Of a stretch of DNA of 62,000 bases, positions 36,630-47,998 are shown one piece after another. Position 1 is the first letter of the stretch, and each line of letters opens with the position of its first letter. A model generated the notes under the pieces. The model saw nothing but the letters and a program-made list of their open reading frames with translations. It was not told the origin of the DNA and did no database searches. Source of the stretch: Cristatella mucedo (lineage: Eukaryota > Bryozoa > Phylactolaemata > Cristatellidae). The position numbers and the translations under genes were made by a program. The stretch spans positions 1,937,501 to 1,999,500 of the forward strand of contig WPIO01000067.1 in NCBI GenBank assembly GCA_009760855.2. Reading direction: 5' to 3'.

Positions 36630-37300
36630 CATGGCTGCTTAAACCGACCAAAAGCTGCTCTCCGGACACTATGCGATATAGCTGTTGGCTCGAAATGAGA
36701 GCTCCAACTGGTCCCTTGGATAGCCAATAGGGCTGAGATCAGGAAATTGGCTCGATCACTGTTGTCTCAGAGTCTGCAAAGAATTGCTTTGCCGCCCTCA
36801 GTTTACGCTTGGGGTGCACTATGCACTCATGCCAAACTGAAGCCTCCAACACAAGAGCTCTGGCACAAGACGACACAATATTTTCGACTACTGTTCTTAT
36901 CCATAATCTTATTAATTAAGTGAAAAGTTTCACTGCCAGGAGCCGAGAAACACCTCCAAACAAGCTCTCTTCCACGGTACTCAAGCAAAGACTGTAAGCT
37001 ACCTTTTGAACAGCCGACAAAAGTCCTCAGTATGCAATCTCCAGTCACCGTGAACTTGCTTTCGTCAGTCCATCAAACACGTCTCCAGTCATCAGCTGTA
37101 AAGTGCTCGCACATCGATGTGCGATCTGCAGACGGCTTCTTTGCAGTTGGTCATTAACTAACTGCCTATGTTAGCTTAAAGTTTTACAAATGAACAAGCT
37201 CCAAAAGCTCCCTACAAACAGTATTGACATTGCTGCTTTGCACGTGGCCTCTTTTAAGAACTGTTGAGAGAGCTGAAAGTGAGGCATTCCTTCTAAGCTT
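36630..37300 (-). pseudogene. Tc1/mariner-type transposase, decayed
   Basis: The minus strand reads, in pieces, CEHFTADDWRRV and WTDESKFTV (about 37,050-37,110; the conserved WTDESKF around the second catalytic Asp), RELVWRCFSAPGSETFHLIN KIMDKN (36,910-36,990), KQFFADSETTVIEP (about 36,750-36,790) and PDLSPIG (third catalytic region, normally SPDLNPIE). Stops and frameshifts show it is inactive. Terminal inverted repeats were not recognised. It sits in the intron between exons 4 and 5; the poly-G tandem repeat abuts its 5' side. Confidence 0.8.
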
Positions 37301-37319
37301 TCCTTCGATTCAGTGCTGG

Positions 37320-37596
37320 CATCCCTTTCAATAGGCTGTCAATCATCCCTGTTTTTGCACGGGGGGGGGGGGGGGCATCCCTTTCAATAGGCTGTCATCC
37401 CTGTTTTTGCACGGGGGGGGGGGGGCATCCCTTTCAATAGGCTGTCAATCATCCCTGTTTTTGCACGGGGGGGGGGGGGGGGGGCATCCCTTTCAATAGG
37501 CTGTCATCCCTGTTTTTGCACGGGGGGGGGGGGGGGGGGGCATCCCTTTCAATAGGCTGTCAATCATCCCTGTTTTTGCACGGGGGGGGGGGGGGG
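37320..37596. repeat. Poly-G higher-order tandem repeat, five units
   Basis: Each unit is CATCCCTTTCAATAGGCTGT, then CAATCATCCC (long) or CATCCC (short), CTGTTTTTGCAC and a G run. Order is long-short-long-short-long; G runs are 15, 13, 18, 19 and 15. So the repeat has a two-unit period. G-tract lengths may be affected by sequencing or assembly. Confidence 0.9.
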
Positions 37597-38500
37597 AGCA
37601 AAGACTGACTGACATAACCCTGCCAGACGTCCATGCTCCAAGCACCCACAAAATACTTGTTAGGAAGGTGGCTGCCAGTACCCTAGCTATTAGGAAACTT
37701 CCATTCTACCTTCCCTTTACTTGAACTCGCCTTTTTTAGGCGCTGATTTGACCAGTAATTTTGCTGTTTAGCTCCTTCGTGTTTCATGTGGAGGCCCAAA
37801 GCACCGTATGTGCAGTCGCTCGAACAAGACAGGGTCTGGAAGTGCAAAACAAAACTTATCGCCCACACAGAAGTGCTTGCAAAGAAAAACCTCGAGCCGT
37901 TTGGATTGCAAGTACTATAATCTCAGACTGTGAGCATAAACACGCATTTTGATATTTCTAAAAGTAAAGCAGCACTTCAGGTCTCGGTGATGTATCCTTT
38001 TCTGACAGTCATCAGCCAGTCGGCTACCACCAGCGAGTCCATTTTATAAGTCAACAATCCAGGTTACGTAAACGTTAGCTGGTGAACCCCCAGAGGGGTA
38101 AAAATTGCAAAGATAAAAGTCTCAAAAGCACCTCGCAAATGCTTTTACGACTGAGTGCATCACACAGCTACACACGCACCCACACACATCCACCAACCCA
38201 CACCCACACAAGCAAATACACAAACACCGGAAGCATACGTACAGAAAACATACATAAACATCTATACTCTCAAAAAAGTTAAGTATATTGAGGCCAGAGA
38301 CTAGGCATTCAAATTTTACACACCATCAGAGCCATAGAGCAGAGTCATTAACGGGCAATCAAATCAGCCAGCCAGACAGACACTGGTACCGACTTGGACG
38401 TCATTTTAACAGCGGCACATCTCGTCATACGAGAAAGGAGCTGAGCTGGACATCACTGCCACAAACTTAGGCAACAACACAAGGCAGCACAACCACTTAC

Positions 38501-38529
38501 GTTCGCATTTCCGGCAGCAATTCATCCCA
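38501..38529 (-). CDS. Exon 4, 29-nt micro-exon
   Basis: A very strong acceptor (GTTCTCTTCTTTTCCAG) and donor (GCGAAC|GTAAGTGG) flank only 29 nt. In phase 0 it reads WDELLPEMR plus two bases (AC). Joined to exon 3 this gives ILQWDELLPEMR, and with exon 5 the split codon becomes Thr. The intron on its 5' side is about 4.5 kb and carries the nested LINE/SINE cluster at 39.4-40.9 kb. Confidence 0.65.
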
Positions 38530-39779
38530 CTGGAAAAGAAGAGAACATTAAAATTAAACGGGCTGCTAAAGAAAGACCTTCAGCACTTACTGCAGCCATC
38601 CACATTGAAATGTTATGACTTGTGGTGTTGTAAAGCAGCAAAGCTACGGGCTACGTGCTAAACGACCGCAACAATATCTATCGAAGTCATTGCCATTGCT
38701 GCCAAACCCCCGCAAGCAAACGGCTACTGCCATTATTATAAGCGATCCGAAGTAGAGCTCGACCTCGAGGTCAAGCAGAGACCAGAATGCAGGAGGATGA
38801 GCATGTCACACAAGCCTGGAAGAATCCGTCTTGTAACCCTAATCATTCCAGTCGGACTGTTAAATGGGCTGCAAAGGCAAGCCGGGCAAGCGTCAACCTG
38901 CTCCCAAAGACAGTTCGAGGATACAACACATGGATGGCTCTCATCTTGCCTGATATCGGTACGAATGTAGCATCATGGCCTTCTTTCGCAGTGAGCTGAG
39001 GGAAAAAGCAGGATCATCCGCAAACATGTCCTGATGCCTCCTGGGAACTTGCACCATTTTCAGTATGTTAGATGATCTGAAGCAAGACAAGTAAGAATAA
39101 CTCTAGCGATACAACTGAAAGTAGGACAGTAGACAATAGACAACGAAAAAGTCGGGGCCTGGCAGCAACAGAAGCAAACGCTCCCTGTAGATCTTTTTTA
39201 GTACTGAATTGAGTTGCACGGTACTTCCAAGATGCCGACAAAATTTTGCTACAAGCAATTACACAATCGGCCAGGTATATAATGCTGTAGTACGCCAATT
39301 ACTATTAATAATACGACATTGGTTTAGTGCCCTGGGTAAGCATGTCAATACGATAAGGGATAACATGCACAGTCCCAATACACAGACCTAAGACCAAAAA
39401 CAATAATCCACTCAGACTTAGTGAATGCAATGAGGAAAATAAGAGTTTTCAGAGTCTGTTCAAATGTTGTCAGGGTCAACGGATGTTGTCATGCTGTCAG
39501 TCGAGTTTCAGGTGGGGGAGCATACGAACAAAAGGTATGACCTCCAACGGATTTGAAGTTGGTTTGAGGGACAGTTAAATGACTTGAGTCTGATGAGAGG
39601 GTGAAAGATGCCCACCCTGACTAAGAAGAAGTTTGGATAGATACGCTGGAGCCAGAAAATGAAGGGGCCTGAAAGTAAGTGACATAATCTTGAAGCCGAT
39701 GCCTGATTTGATGGGCAGTTAGTGCAGGTCGGTGAAAAGAGGGTAAGGTGGCAACTGCAATACTCATGACAGACAAGTT

Positions 39780-40006
39780 GTGCTTATGCGTGCTGACACC
39801 GTGCATGCTGCCACTAACCATATTTGCATGCTGACCTAGTGCATGTCACCTCTAACCATGTTATGCTTGTTGTTCGTTAACCATACTACCACTAGCCATT
39901 CGATCATGCTTCCTTTACAGAAAATGTATGAAGTGCCTATAAAGAGATTGAGTTCTCTGACGGTGCAATACAAAATGTATTATCATTATTATTATTATTC
40001 TTATCA
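39780..40006 (+). mobile_element. CR1/L2 LINE tail inserted into an older antisense LINE
   Basis: UTR (TGCTTATGCGTGCTGACACC ...) followed by GTGCC ... GAGATTGAGTTCTCTGACGG and (ATT)n. The flanking minus-strand LINE resumes on both sides within the same ORF2 region. ACAAG occurs at both junctions (39,773-39,777 and 40,007-40,011) and may be a short target-site duplication. Confidence 0.75.
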
Positions 40007-40303
40007 CAAGTCTGGCTTCAGACTTTTGCAACAATCCAAGTGCCTTTTGTATAGGCCGGAGGACCCGTAAGAAGTGAGTCACTGAAGTCGAGACGGGATG
40101 GCACAAATGTACCAACTTGAATGTGGTAGGTCTGGTTTAGCAGGCCAAGTACTGAAATTCGGTATACCTGAAGGAGGGCACACTCAATTGTTAAGCTCGT
40201 GTTGAAGTCTAGTTAAAGGTCATATTGAAACACGGTGCTAAGATTTTGTGCAGATGCTGCAGGAGATATGCTGGGGGACCATTTTCCAATTTCTTAGTAA
40301 AAA

Positions 40304-40480
40304 AAAAGGACAGCTGATTTAAGAGCCTTGTTTGCATAGTGGAAGAAGAGCCTTAACAGCTATCACCACGGCTTTCAGTGGGCAATAAAGGAACGCCCAC
40401 TTTCAGGACTCAAACCCACGACCTGGGTCGGGAAAAGCTAGCAACTTATCGTACGGGCAAAGACTCAGGGTGACACTAGG
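40304..40480 (-). mobile_element. SINE-A inserted in a LINE
   Basis: CAGCTGATTTAAGAGCCTTG, AGAGCCTTAACAGCTATCAC, GGACTCAAACCCACGACCTG. It splits the minus-strand LINE at 39.4-40.9 kb, so it is younger than that copy. Confidence 0.75.
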
Positions 40481-41439
40481 TTTGCCCATAGCTAGCGAGT
40501 TTTTTTTATTTTTTTCATTCACTTTAAGAGAGCATGCTTCCATCTAAGTGCAAATGTCAGCAATACATGCAACAACAGAGTTGAGAAAACTTGACCTGCT
40601 GACAACCAATGAGTGATAAAAACACACGTAGAGCCGCATGCAGTGAGGAGGTATACGTCCTCGGGCAGGATCAGGGGGCGCCAGAATGGGCACATTATAT
40701 TGGGGGGGGGGGTGCTATCTGTGCAGTTTGTCCCCCTGTGCACAACATCATAGGAACGCCGCTGGCCTTGTGGCATTTGCATAGAAATGAAAGCCTTGAC
40801 TGTGCTTGGCGATTATATCAGCAAGAGGGAGAGTACAAATTGTGAAAATGAGCTGACCAAGCCCAGTGCCCTGGGGCAATCCCTACTTTAAAGGTTATAA
40901 ATACACTGCACATATCGTAGGAACATTTGTACAAAACTGTACATGCAAACACGCACAGTTAAACCGATTCCTACCGAAATTAACATTAGAACTAGACATA
41001 AGTAAATTCAGACTTATGGAAAAACGAGCTTCGAGTGTGGGCCACAGCATTCCCTATTTTTCAAGTAAAATGACAAACAAGAACCTAGTGGAATTCACAG
41101 CTAGAGAGAAAAGGTGCTAAAACCCATAAAAAGCATAAAAGCATAATACATTTCACATCGTCCTCCGATAAACAGTAGATAAACAATTCCATCTGGGGGA
41201 GACATAGTTACAGACGTTTATAGATCTCGAGTAGTGCACGTAGAAGTATCTATGTAATTTCATCTGTAACTCTACAAAGCAGTGAATCCTAAGCAAGTTT
41301 TGTCCTGACAGTTCTTCTGAAGTTTCGCCCGGAAAGCCGCTTAGGCTCACCGTTCATGTCACTCAGTCAAGAGAACGTGAGAACAGCTGAGTCAACGGGA
41401 GTAGAGCCAAGTGAGTGGCATGGGAATAGCAGAGCTTAG

Positions 41440-41600
41440 GACACTACATACAAAGCGCCGCAGTCAGCCGCAGGTGACAAGGCGGTGACATAGTCGTAAA
41501 GGAATTGTGGAAGTGAGCTCCACCGTCTAGGATCCAAAAAGTAAAAGCTCTGCACTGCCAACAGCATTGAAAGGGACAGCTCATTTGTTGTCTAAGAGGA
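41440..41600 (-). mobile_element. LINE ORF2 C-terminal remnant (different subfamily)
   Basis: Minus strand SMLLAVQSFYFLDPRRWSSL PQFLYDYV resembles the xRSFxxxxxRxWNSLPxFLRD end of CR1/L2-like ORF2. No standard tail follows. Similar, unclassified sequence continues to about 42,100. Confidence 0.45.
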
Positions 41601-42367
41601 TCTCGGGGCACTATCGAGTTAAAAACCAGTGAAACAGCTTTTATAACAAAGAAACTTAAGCCGCAAGGGGCCCTGTGTCAAGTTAACGAATTTTGCCATG
41701 TATCTAATAACCAAACATGCTCACAAACCCACGCATACACACCCACGGCAAGCGCACACGCCCGAAGCCACGCCACACTACACTCCAGCAAATAGTGGAA
41801 ATGTCAGCTGCATTAGCCGATCTACTACCTCTAGGAGGCCAAAACAGGAACAGCTTCTTTGGCAGAAGTAAAAGTCCATCGCATACAAAGCATCTAAAGG
41901 AGGCCAGCTTCAAGTGACCTCATGGCCATCTGGCCAATGCATCAGGATTTTGACAGTAAGGGGAAACAGGCAAGTGCTAATTTCCCTTAGCAAAGAGGAA
42001 GCATAGCTTAATTGCCTGGATCTACAAATCATCTTAGTGGCCATATTCAACACTGACTGCAGTCGCTAAATGACTTCTCGTAGTAGCCCTGCCAGTTTTG
42101 ATGAACAGTAGCTAGGCTAGCCTAGCCTAGAGTGGACCACAGGCAGGTAAGATCTTTATCTCGCTATTGCACTAAGTGGTCCTTGATCCAGGAGAGCAAT
42201 CGATATTACGTCATGTGCTTTGAAAGAGACTAAACTATGTTAGGGTGCAATCGCATATTCTTATAATTATTGCCAAAATGACTAGCTGAGCAAGCAGGCT
42301 TCTGAATAGTCAGGATGTCATCCACACGGACGACGATATTACTAGCACTCACATGTGTTCATTGCAA

Positions 42368-42450
42368 TAATAATAATAATAATAATAATGCACTTGATAA
42401 AGTGCACTCAGAGAACTCAATCTCTTTCTAGGCGCTTTACTTGCTTTACT
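42368..42450 (-). mobile_element. CR1/L2 LINE 3' tail
   Basis: Reverse-strand (TTA)n at 42,366-42,390 and hairpin (GCACTCAGAGAACTCAATCT then TTTCTAGGCGCTTTAC), with a duplicated TTTACTTGCTTTAC end. Confidence 0.75.
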
Positions 42451-42987
42451 TTGCTGACAATGATATTTTTTTAAACTGCTACAACAGCTCCATGACCTGA
42501 CTAAGTCCATGAAATGAAGGAAAGTAAAACTTTGTAATCCCAACAAATCGATACTTCAAACAAACCCAAAGCTGGTGAAGTTATCACTACGGATTTAAAG
42601 TCCAATAATATTGGGGCACTTTAACATACAGTTCATTGATAGCCGGGAAGGTAAGATATGCATACTTTCAATGTGATATTTAAAAAATTTGCACTGCACC
42701 ACAAACCATTCGGTCACCAATGCTCTGAACCGGCATCTGACTTGGGCTGGTCCACTGCCGGCCGGTGGGATACAACTAGTGCAGCTTCATTTGCTATACA
42801 AAAAGCCCATTGCACCAAACAATATGCAAGGGGCCTGCCGAAAGTGACACGATGCCCATCCAGTCAGTGCATCAGGGTTTCGACAGACAAGGGCTAACAA
42901 ACCTTAAAGAAGCTAAGCACTGGCACAAAGGCAGTCACAGTAGCCATGCTACTAAATCCCTCATCGCTAAAAAAGAGACCAGCTTAC

Positions 42988-43043
42988 TTGAAGTATCGCC
43001 GCTGAAAGGGCATCGGCTCCCTGCTGAAGTTCAAGGCGTCCAG
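42988..43043 (-). CDS. Exon 3, 56 nt
   Basis: The segment is flanked by the acceptor GCTATCCTGCAG and the donor CTTCAA|GTAAGC. With phase 1 in and 0 out it reads GRLELQQGADALSAAILQ, an amphipathic helix-like sequence that continues into exon 4. A second frame is also open (LDALNFSREPMPFQ), but only the first agrees with the phases on both sides. Both splice sites are good. Function is unknown. Confidence 0.6.
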
Positions 43044-43682
43044 CTGCAGGATAGCAGCAGCATTAACATGGTTATTCGATGGAGCCATATTCCGAATCTA
43101 AGATGAAAAAGAGCAAGAGACGGCAAATGAGAAAACAATAACAGTCACAGTCAAAACAATAACACCACAGCAGCGCCACAGTGCGACAAGCAGCCACGAC
43201 ATTTCAAAGAGAAGAAGCGCAGAGAGAGAGGAGCTCATAGGAGCTGTAGACATAGCATTATGGCAACATTAAATTCAAAAGACTGCAAAGAGACACTGGT
43301 GCCACGACCGACCCCCTCCAGAGAAAAAAGTGTTGCCACTGACAGGTCCTCCTAACTAGTCGACTAACTGTTGACCTCATAATCTGCCACAGTGGATGCA
43401 AAAACTTCCAGCTCAAATTAGAGCAAAATGTGTGTGTGCCGACGAATGGCAATCTCGACTGTTCTCTGCCCTAAGAAAGTTTATCTGTGGCTATTTTATT
43501 AAATGCTCAAAAAAAGGTGGAATGCAACAGTCGAGTCTTCCCGAAAAGACCGTGACAGGGAACAATAGCAAAAAAACTAAGACAAACTTCTGCTGTGCCA
43601 CTAGGCATGATTCCTTTGGCGGTGCTAAATTTGCAAACGAAGCATATTTGCACTACAGCTTAAAAAATAAAATATAAAAAAA

Positions 43683-43820
43683 ATATAATTCATTTGTATA
43701 GCGCCCCAAGAGAACTTAATCTATATTCAGGTGCTTCACATATGCCTCGGGGCTCGAGCCCACGACCTCAGTCAGACCTTGGTAGGGGCGAGCATCTTTA
43801 CCGCTACACCAAACCAGATC
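43683..43820 (-). mobile_element. SINE-B
   Basis: ATATAATTCATTTGTATAGC GCCCC, AGAACTTAATCTATATTCAG, GGGGCTCGAGCCCACGACCT, then ACCAAACCAG. Close to the 29.4 kb copy. Confidence 0.75.
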
Positions 43821-44179
43821 CAAGGGGTCAACGGTGCTTCATAAAAACTAAGGCACCAATGTTTTTTGATAATGACAGTAGAGGCCAAGCTCGTGTTGTA
43901 GATCTCAAAAAGTATCAAAAAAACTCATTCCTATAATGGAAGCCGTAGTAAATGCTTTCCAAAGCTAAGACATGTGAAAAGTGTAGAGATCCAAACCCTA
44001 CTTATGAAGATGTACTAAAACTCTGGCAACTTCTAGGGCAATGTAAAAGAACTGCTTCTGGACCCAAGTTGTACAGTGTTCAAGAAAGACTTCAGCACAG
44101 CCGAGTAGATGGCAAGAATATCTACACCTAGCTCGATGTCTTTGCAGCAACGTGTAGACGGTAGCAAAAAAGCTAGGCA

Positions 44180-44280
44180 ATCCGATGATTGACAGCTTCA
44201 TTTCTATAGCAACAGAAGGGCCTTACACAGCATGGTTCGTGAAGCGAAAGTACCTTACAAGCTAAGACCCAGTGGTTCGA
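44180..44280 (-). mobile_element. SINE-A with internal deletion
   Basis: CCGATGATTGACAGCTTCAT, CAGAAGGGCCTTA, then straight to CATGGTTCGTGAAGCG and TAAGACCC. The B-box part is missing. Confidence 0.5.
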
Positions 44281-44599
44281 CCAGTAAGTAACAAATGGGA
44301 TTTCAATGGGAGTCTTTGGTTCTACTGTAGAGAGAGAAACTCCCTCCTGCCCGTGGAGTAGCCGGTACACGGGCATCATGGGGGTGAGGTAATAGGGTTG
44401 CAGTAACAAAGCGTTAGAACTTTAACAGGATGAAACAAGCCATTTGCGCTCGTGTTATTAGTTAGCTGTTCACGGTGAGAATCAAGTCGTGTGAAAAATA
44501 AGAAGCTGCAATTGCCTGTCCGTCGGCGATGCTTTATCTATGGAGAGCTCACTCAAAACAAAATATCATCTATCAGAACACCTGCACGACATATTAGCA

Positions 44600-44870
44600 T
44601 GTTGATATGCCAATGAGTTTGCTGCTAATGCTGCCTCAGCTTGCATGCTTACTATTTGAAGCCACCACTGCCACGATCAGAGCTGCTGCTACTACTACCG
44701 TCACCACTGCTTGCCAGCCATACGTGCTGCTACTGCTACCACTGCTACTGCAAGTGCTGCTAACGATAGCAAGGCTGCTCCCACAGCTGTTGCCATTGCT
44801 GCTGCAACTGCCACCTTTAGTTTGCGCCAAGTCACCCCACCCACTGCTGCTTTGCACCAGCCAGCACACA
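44600..44870. repeat. Imperfect trinucleotide-rich tract (CTG/CTA/CCA)
   Basis: CTGCTACTGCTACCACTGCT-type sequence gives Leu/Pro/Gln-rich frames on plus and Ser/Gly on minus. No splice sites or start context single out a coding frame. Confidence 0.6.
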
Positions 44871-45639
44871 CAAGTCTCTACGCTTGACTTGCAATTGGCA
44901 TGACAGCAACTCAGATTCCGGGCGAGTGTATTGCTTGATCAGGTGAATGAATGCTCATGCTGAAGAGCTAGGAATCGGAAACTAAGGGAGCAGGCCGGTC
45001 TTAAAGTTCAGACAGCTATGTAGCCGACAAAGGAAATTTAACAATTCAGCAACAGACACCAAAGGCATGCTAGCAATCCTACTCAGTGCCCGCATCATCG
45101 AAGCTTCATCGAGTAAAACTGCTCAGAGAAGCAAATCCTATGGAGCTAGCTGAGAGCTGCCACAAGCAAGCCACCTGTCACACCCACGACATTTACTCAT
45201 AACGTGGATGTGCAGTCAGATTGACTTGCAGCAACAGTGCACGCAGCCTGTCACCCGAGCATATTGTCTCGGTGCGGTTCTCAAAACTCGACGACAGCAG
45301 GAACTAAATTTAAGCATCTGGTTGCTTGCTACAACTCAGTTGCTGATCAACTGCCGAGTTTGGCCTAAGGCAGTGATGAATACTGCTCTGAATAGCAAAC
45401 ATGCAGCAGGAACCTCACATTTGCTGGCACTGCAGTTGTACCAGCGGAGGCAGCAGGTACCACGTGACCAGAAGAGGCATTATCAGCAGTAACATGTGGT
45501 TGCAAAAAGATGATCGAATTTAGCAATGCAAACAGTGCAGTACTAACCATTTAAAATTGCTGTAGCAGCTTTAAGCATTTGCACGGTATACAAAGTAGGG
45601 CATCATCTTACGATTTCCTTCACTGCCACGAGAAGGCAA

Positions 45640-45782
<143 letters not shown>

Positions 45783-46569
45783 GAGACACAGAGACAGAGA
45801 CAGAGAGGGAGGGGTGAGAGACTGAGACAGACAGAGATAGACAGACGGAAGATAAGAGACAGATATAGAGACACAGAGAGAGACCTGTCAACTCCCAAAG
45901 ACAGAGAGACAGATAAACAGAAGACACGAGACAGAGAGAGTGACAGAGAGAGGCAGAGAGACAGAGAAGATAAACAGGGCAGCAACTGAGAGAAGAGAAG
46001 ATTGTGAGCAGAGCAATAGACCACCTTATCATGGTAAAGATTGGGGGAATATGGTAACATATGGTTCTAGCCTTAAAAGAGATTAAGACTGGAAGGTAAC
46101 AAACCACATAAACTGTAAGCCACACAATGTCTGTATGCAGATGTTGACACAACAGGTTTAGGATGGACACAGCTGCTTCAGAGCAAGTGCAAAAAACTAA
46201 GCAGAACCTCTACTTAGCCAGGCTGCTTCTGCAAGTGAGGCACCTAGACCAGCTTGGCTTGTGCTTTTCTGAACAGCGACCTGCTTTCGGCAACAGTGAC
46301 CGAGATGTATACAGAGACTCTTAGGCAGGAGAATGGAGACTGAGAGAATGGCACAGAGATAGATAGAGGGGAAAATAATGCACTTAGCAATACAGAGAAA
46401 CTGTGAGAAGATACCGAGAGAAACTGAAAGAGTAAGACGGCTAGACAAAGAATGAAAGAGAAATCAAACTCGACAGACATACAGGCAGAAAGAAACAGTG
46501 AGAGAAAGAATAAGCAACAGATAGACCAACCGAAAGAAAGAGACACACAGCAAAAGGTTGGACAGAAAC

Positions 46570-46700
46570 AGAAAGACACACACACAGGCACACAACACAC
46601 ACAGGCACACACACACACACACAGGCACACACACACACAGGCACACAGGCACAGGCACAGGCACAGACACAGGCACAGGCACAGACACAGGCACAGGCAC
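46570..46700. repeat. CA / GGCACA simple repeats
   Basis: Alternating CACA and GGCACA blocks, part of a purine-rich tract 46,440-46,840. Confidence 0.9.
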
Positions 46701-46869
46701 GAGTAACTAGTGAGAAAGCGATCGCGACATTGAAAGAAAGACAAAGAGACCACGAAAGACAGAAATAGAAAGAAGAAAGGAAAAGCAAGAACTAATGACG
46801 AGAGAGAGAGAGATGGAGAGAGTGAACCGGAGAAACACATAAGAGTGACAGGGGAGAAGCCTCACTTAC

Positions 46870-47029
46870 GGCATATGACTACAACATTTTCAGGCCAGTG
46901 TGCAGTGCAGAAGACTCCCAGTCTAAGCATCCTTGCGACTTTGCATTGTGCAGATACCAATGGGTACATGATTCCATATGCGTATAACATAGCGCCAAGG
47001 AAACATAGTACCAGTGGAGCACAGGACAG
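46870..47029 (-). CDS. Exon 2 (5' boundary uncertain)
   Basis: The donor ATATGCC|GTAAGTGAGG is clear. The frame that agrees with exon 3 reads LGVFCTAHWPENVVVIC at its 3' end (phase 1 out). Two acceptors fit. ACATAG at 47,030 gives 160 nt and phase 0 in, matching exon 1. CTTAG at 46,923 gives 53 nt and phase 2 in, which would need another exon in between. The longer version adds a hydrophobic stretch (LVLCFLGAMLYAYGIMYPLV) that could be a membrane helix or simply intron read-through, because all three frames are open there. Confidence 0.45.
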
Positions 47030-47549
47030 CTATGTACAACACATTCGACCACACACAGTGCCAACGCACACTGCGACAGGTTGAAAAGGCACTTCTACAC
47101 GTGCTTAGCAATTCACGTGGGCACACATACATGCCGGCAAACACTAACACACACACACATACACAAATACAGAAACTCACAAATATAGGCTTGCACATGC
47201 ATGTATGTGCACCCTCACTACACGCATACAAATAGTGCAATCCCTGTTCACTGACATGCACTTAAGCAGTGCAAACACTTGCCCCGGCTGACAGAGCATC
47301 AGCTGACCCCTTCTCACGAATGCAATGTCAGGCCAGTAAACCCAAGGTTTAGCAATGACAAGTTTCACTAAGAACACACGAGCAATCAGCTCAGGTTCCG
47401 GATCACTCTAGCATGGAGCTAAAACCACAGGCAAACCTCAAGGCAGCAGGGACAGGGCAAGCAGGCACTCTGGTGCAATATGACCCAATGGTCTGATGGA
47501 GGGGGTGTGCTTCACAGAACACACAACGCAGGGGCTAAAAAGTGAGTTG

Positions 47550-47800
47550 GTTTAATAGCCATTCAATTTGAGAGAAATTTTGCTGCCACCCAAATGCAAA
47601 TGTCTGCAAAACATTCGGCAAGGGGCTTAAGAAAGTTTGACTTGGTAAACAGCAGACAGGGATCAAAGTATGCGTGCATCAACTGCAGCAAAATGAAAGC
47701 CTTATTGCGCTTGGCGACTACATCGACAAGGAGAGTATAGATTATGAAAAAAATTACACCAAACAGATATCTCAGGGGTACTGTATACTTTAAAGGCTAT
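47550..47800 (-). pseudogene. Decayed CR1/L2 LINE RT fragment
   Basis: Minus-strand reading LFGVIFFIIYTL then VDVVAKRNKAF near 47,700-47,780 corresponds to the RT region just before YADD. The lower half is similar to 40,520-40,740, so both derive from the same subfamily. Heavily mutated. Confidence 0.6.
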
Positions 47801-47921
47801 TTGAATGGCAGCCACCCTATCACATCAATGCTTTTAAAATTCCACAGAGATAGAAGCGAAGCCATTGCCGTAGAGTGCCAGCGATGGCCAAAACTGGTGC
47901 TCAAAAATGATACCGTGACCA

Positions 47922-47998
47922 ATAAAATAATAATATATTGCTTAGCGCCATCAGAGAATGTAATCGCTTCTTAGGCACTTTACATATGCTGTGGCACA
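47922..47998 (-). mobile_element. CR1/L2 LINE 3' tail
   Basis: AATAATAATATATTG, GCGCCATCAGAGAATGTAAT and TAGGCACTTTACATATGCTG are the reverse complement of the family tail. Confidence 0.7.

Larger units (their letters stand above)
39420..40900 (-). pseudogene. Decayed CR1/L2 LINE, split by two later insertions
   Basis: Read on the minus strand: RT motif region TLPLADIIAKHSQGFHFYAN (about 40,800; YADD mutated to YANA), then KLND-like end near 40,520-40,590, then LTGPPAY and SEARLVI (40,020-40,110), LHxLPIKSGIGFKIMSLTFR (39,660-39,750), and the ORF2 end (LTVPQTNFKSVGG, TLTTFEQTLKTLIF) to about 39,430. The copy is interrupted by a SINE-A (40,304-40,480) and by an opposite-strand LINE tail (39,780-40,006). 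Frameshifts and stops are throughout. Confidence 0.75.

Noticed and set aside
37320-37596. CRISPR-like regularly spaced repeat
   Set aside because: Units are contiguous with no unique spacers; this is a eukaryotic tandem repeat.
42112-42130. GCTAGGCTAGCCTAGCCTAG palindrome-like string
   Set aside because: Too short and isolated to support a function.
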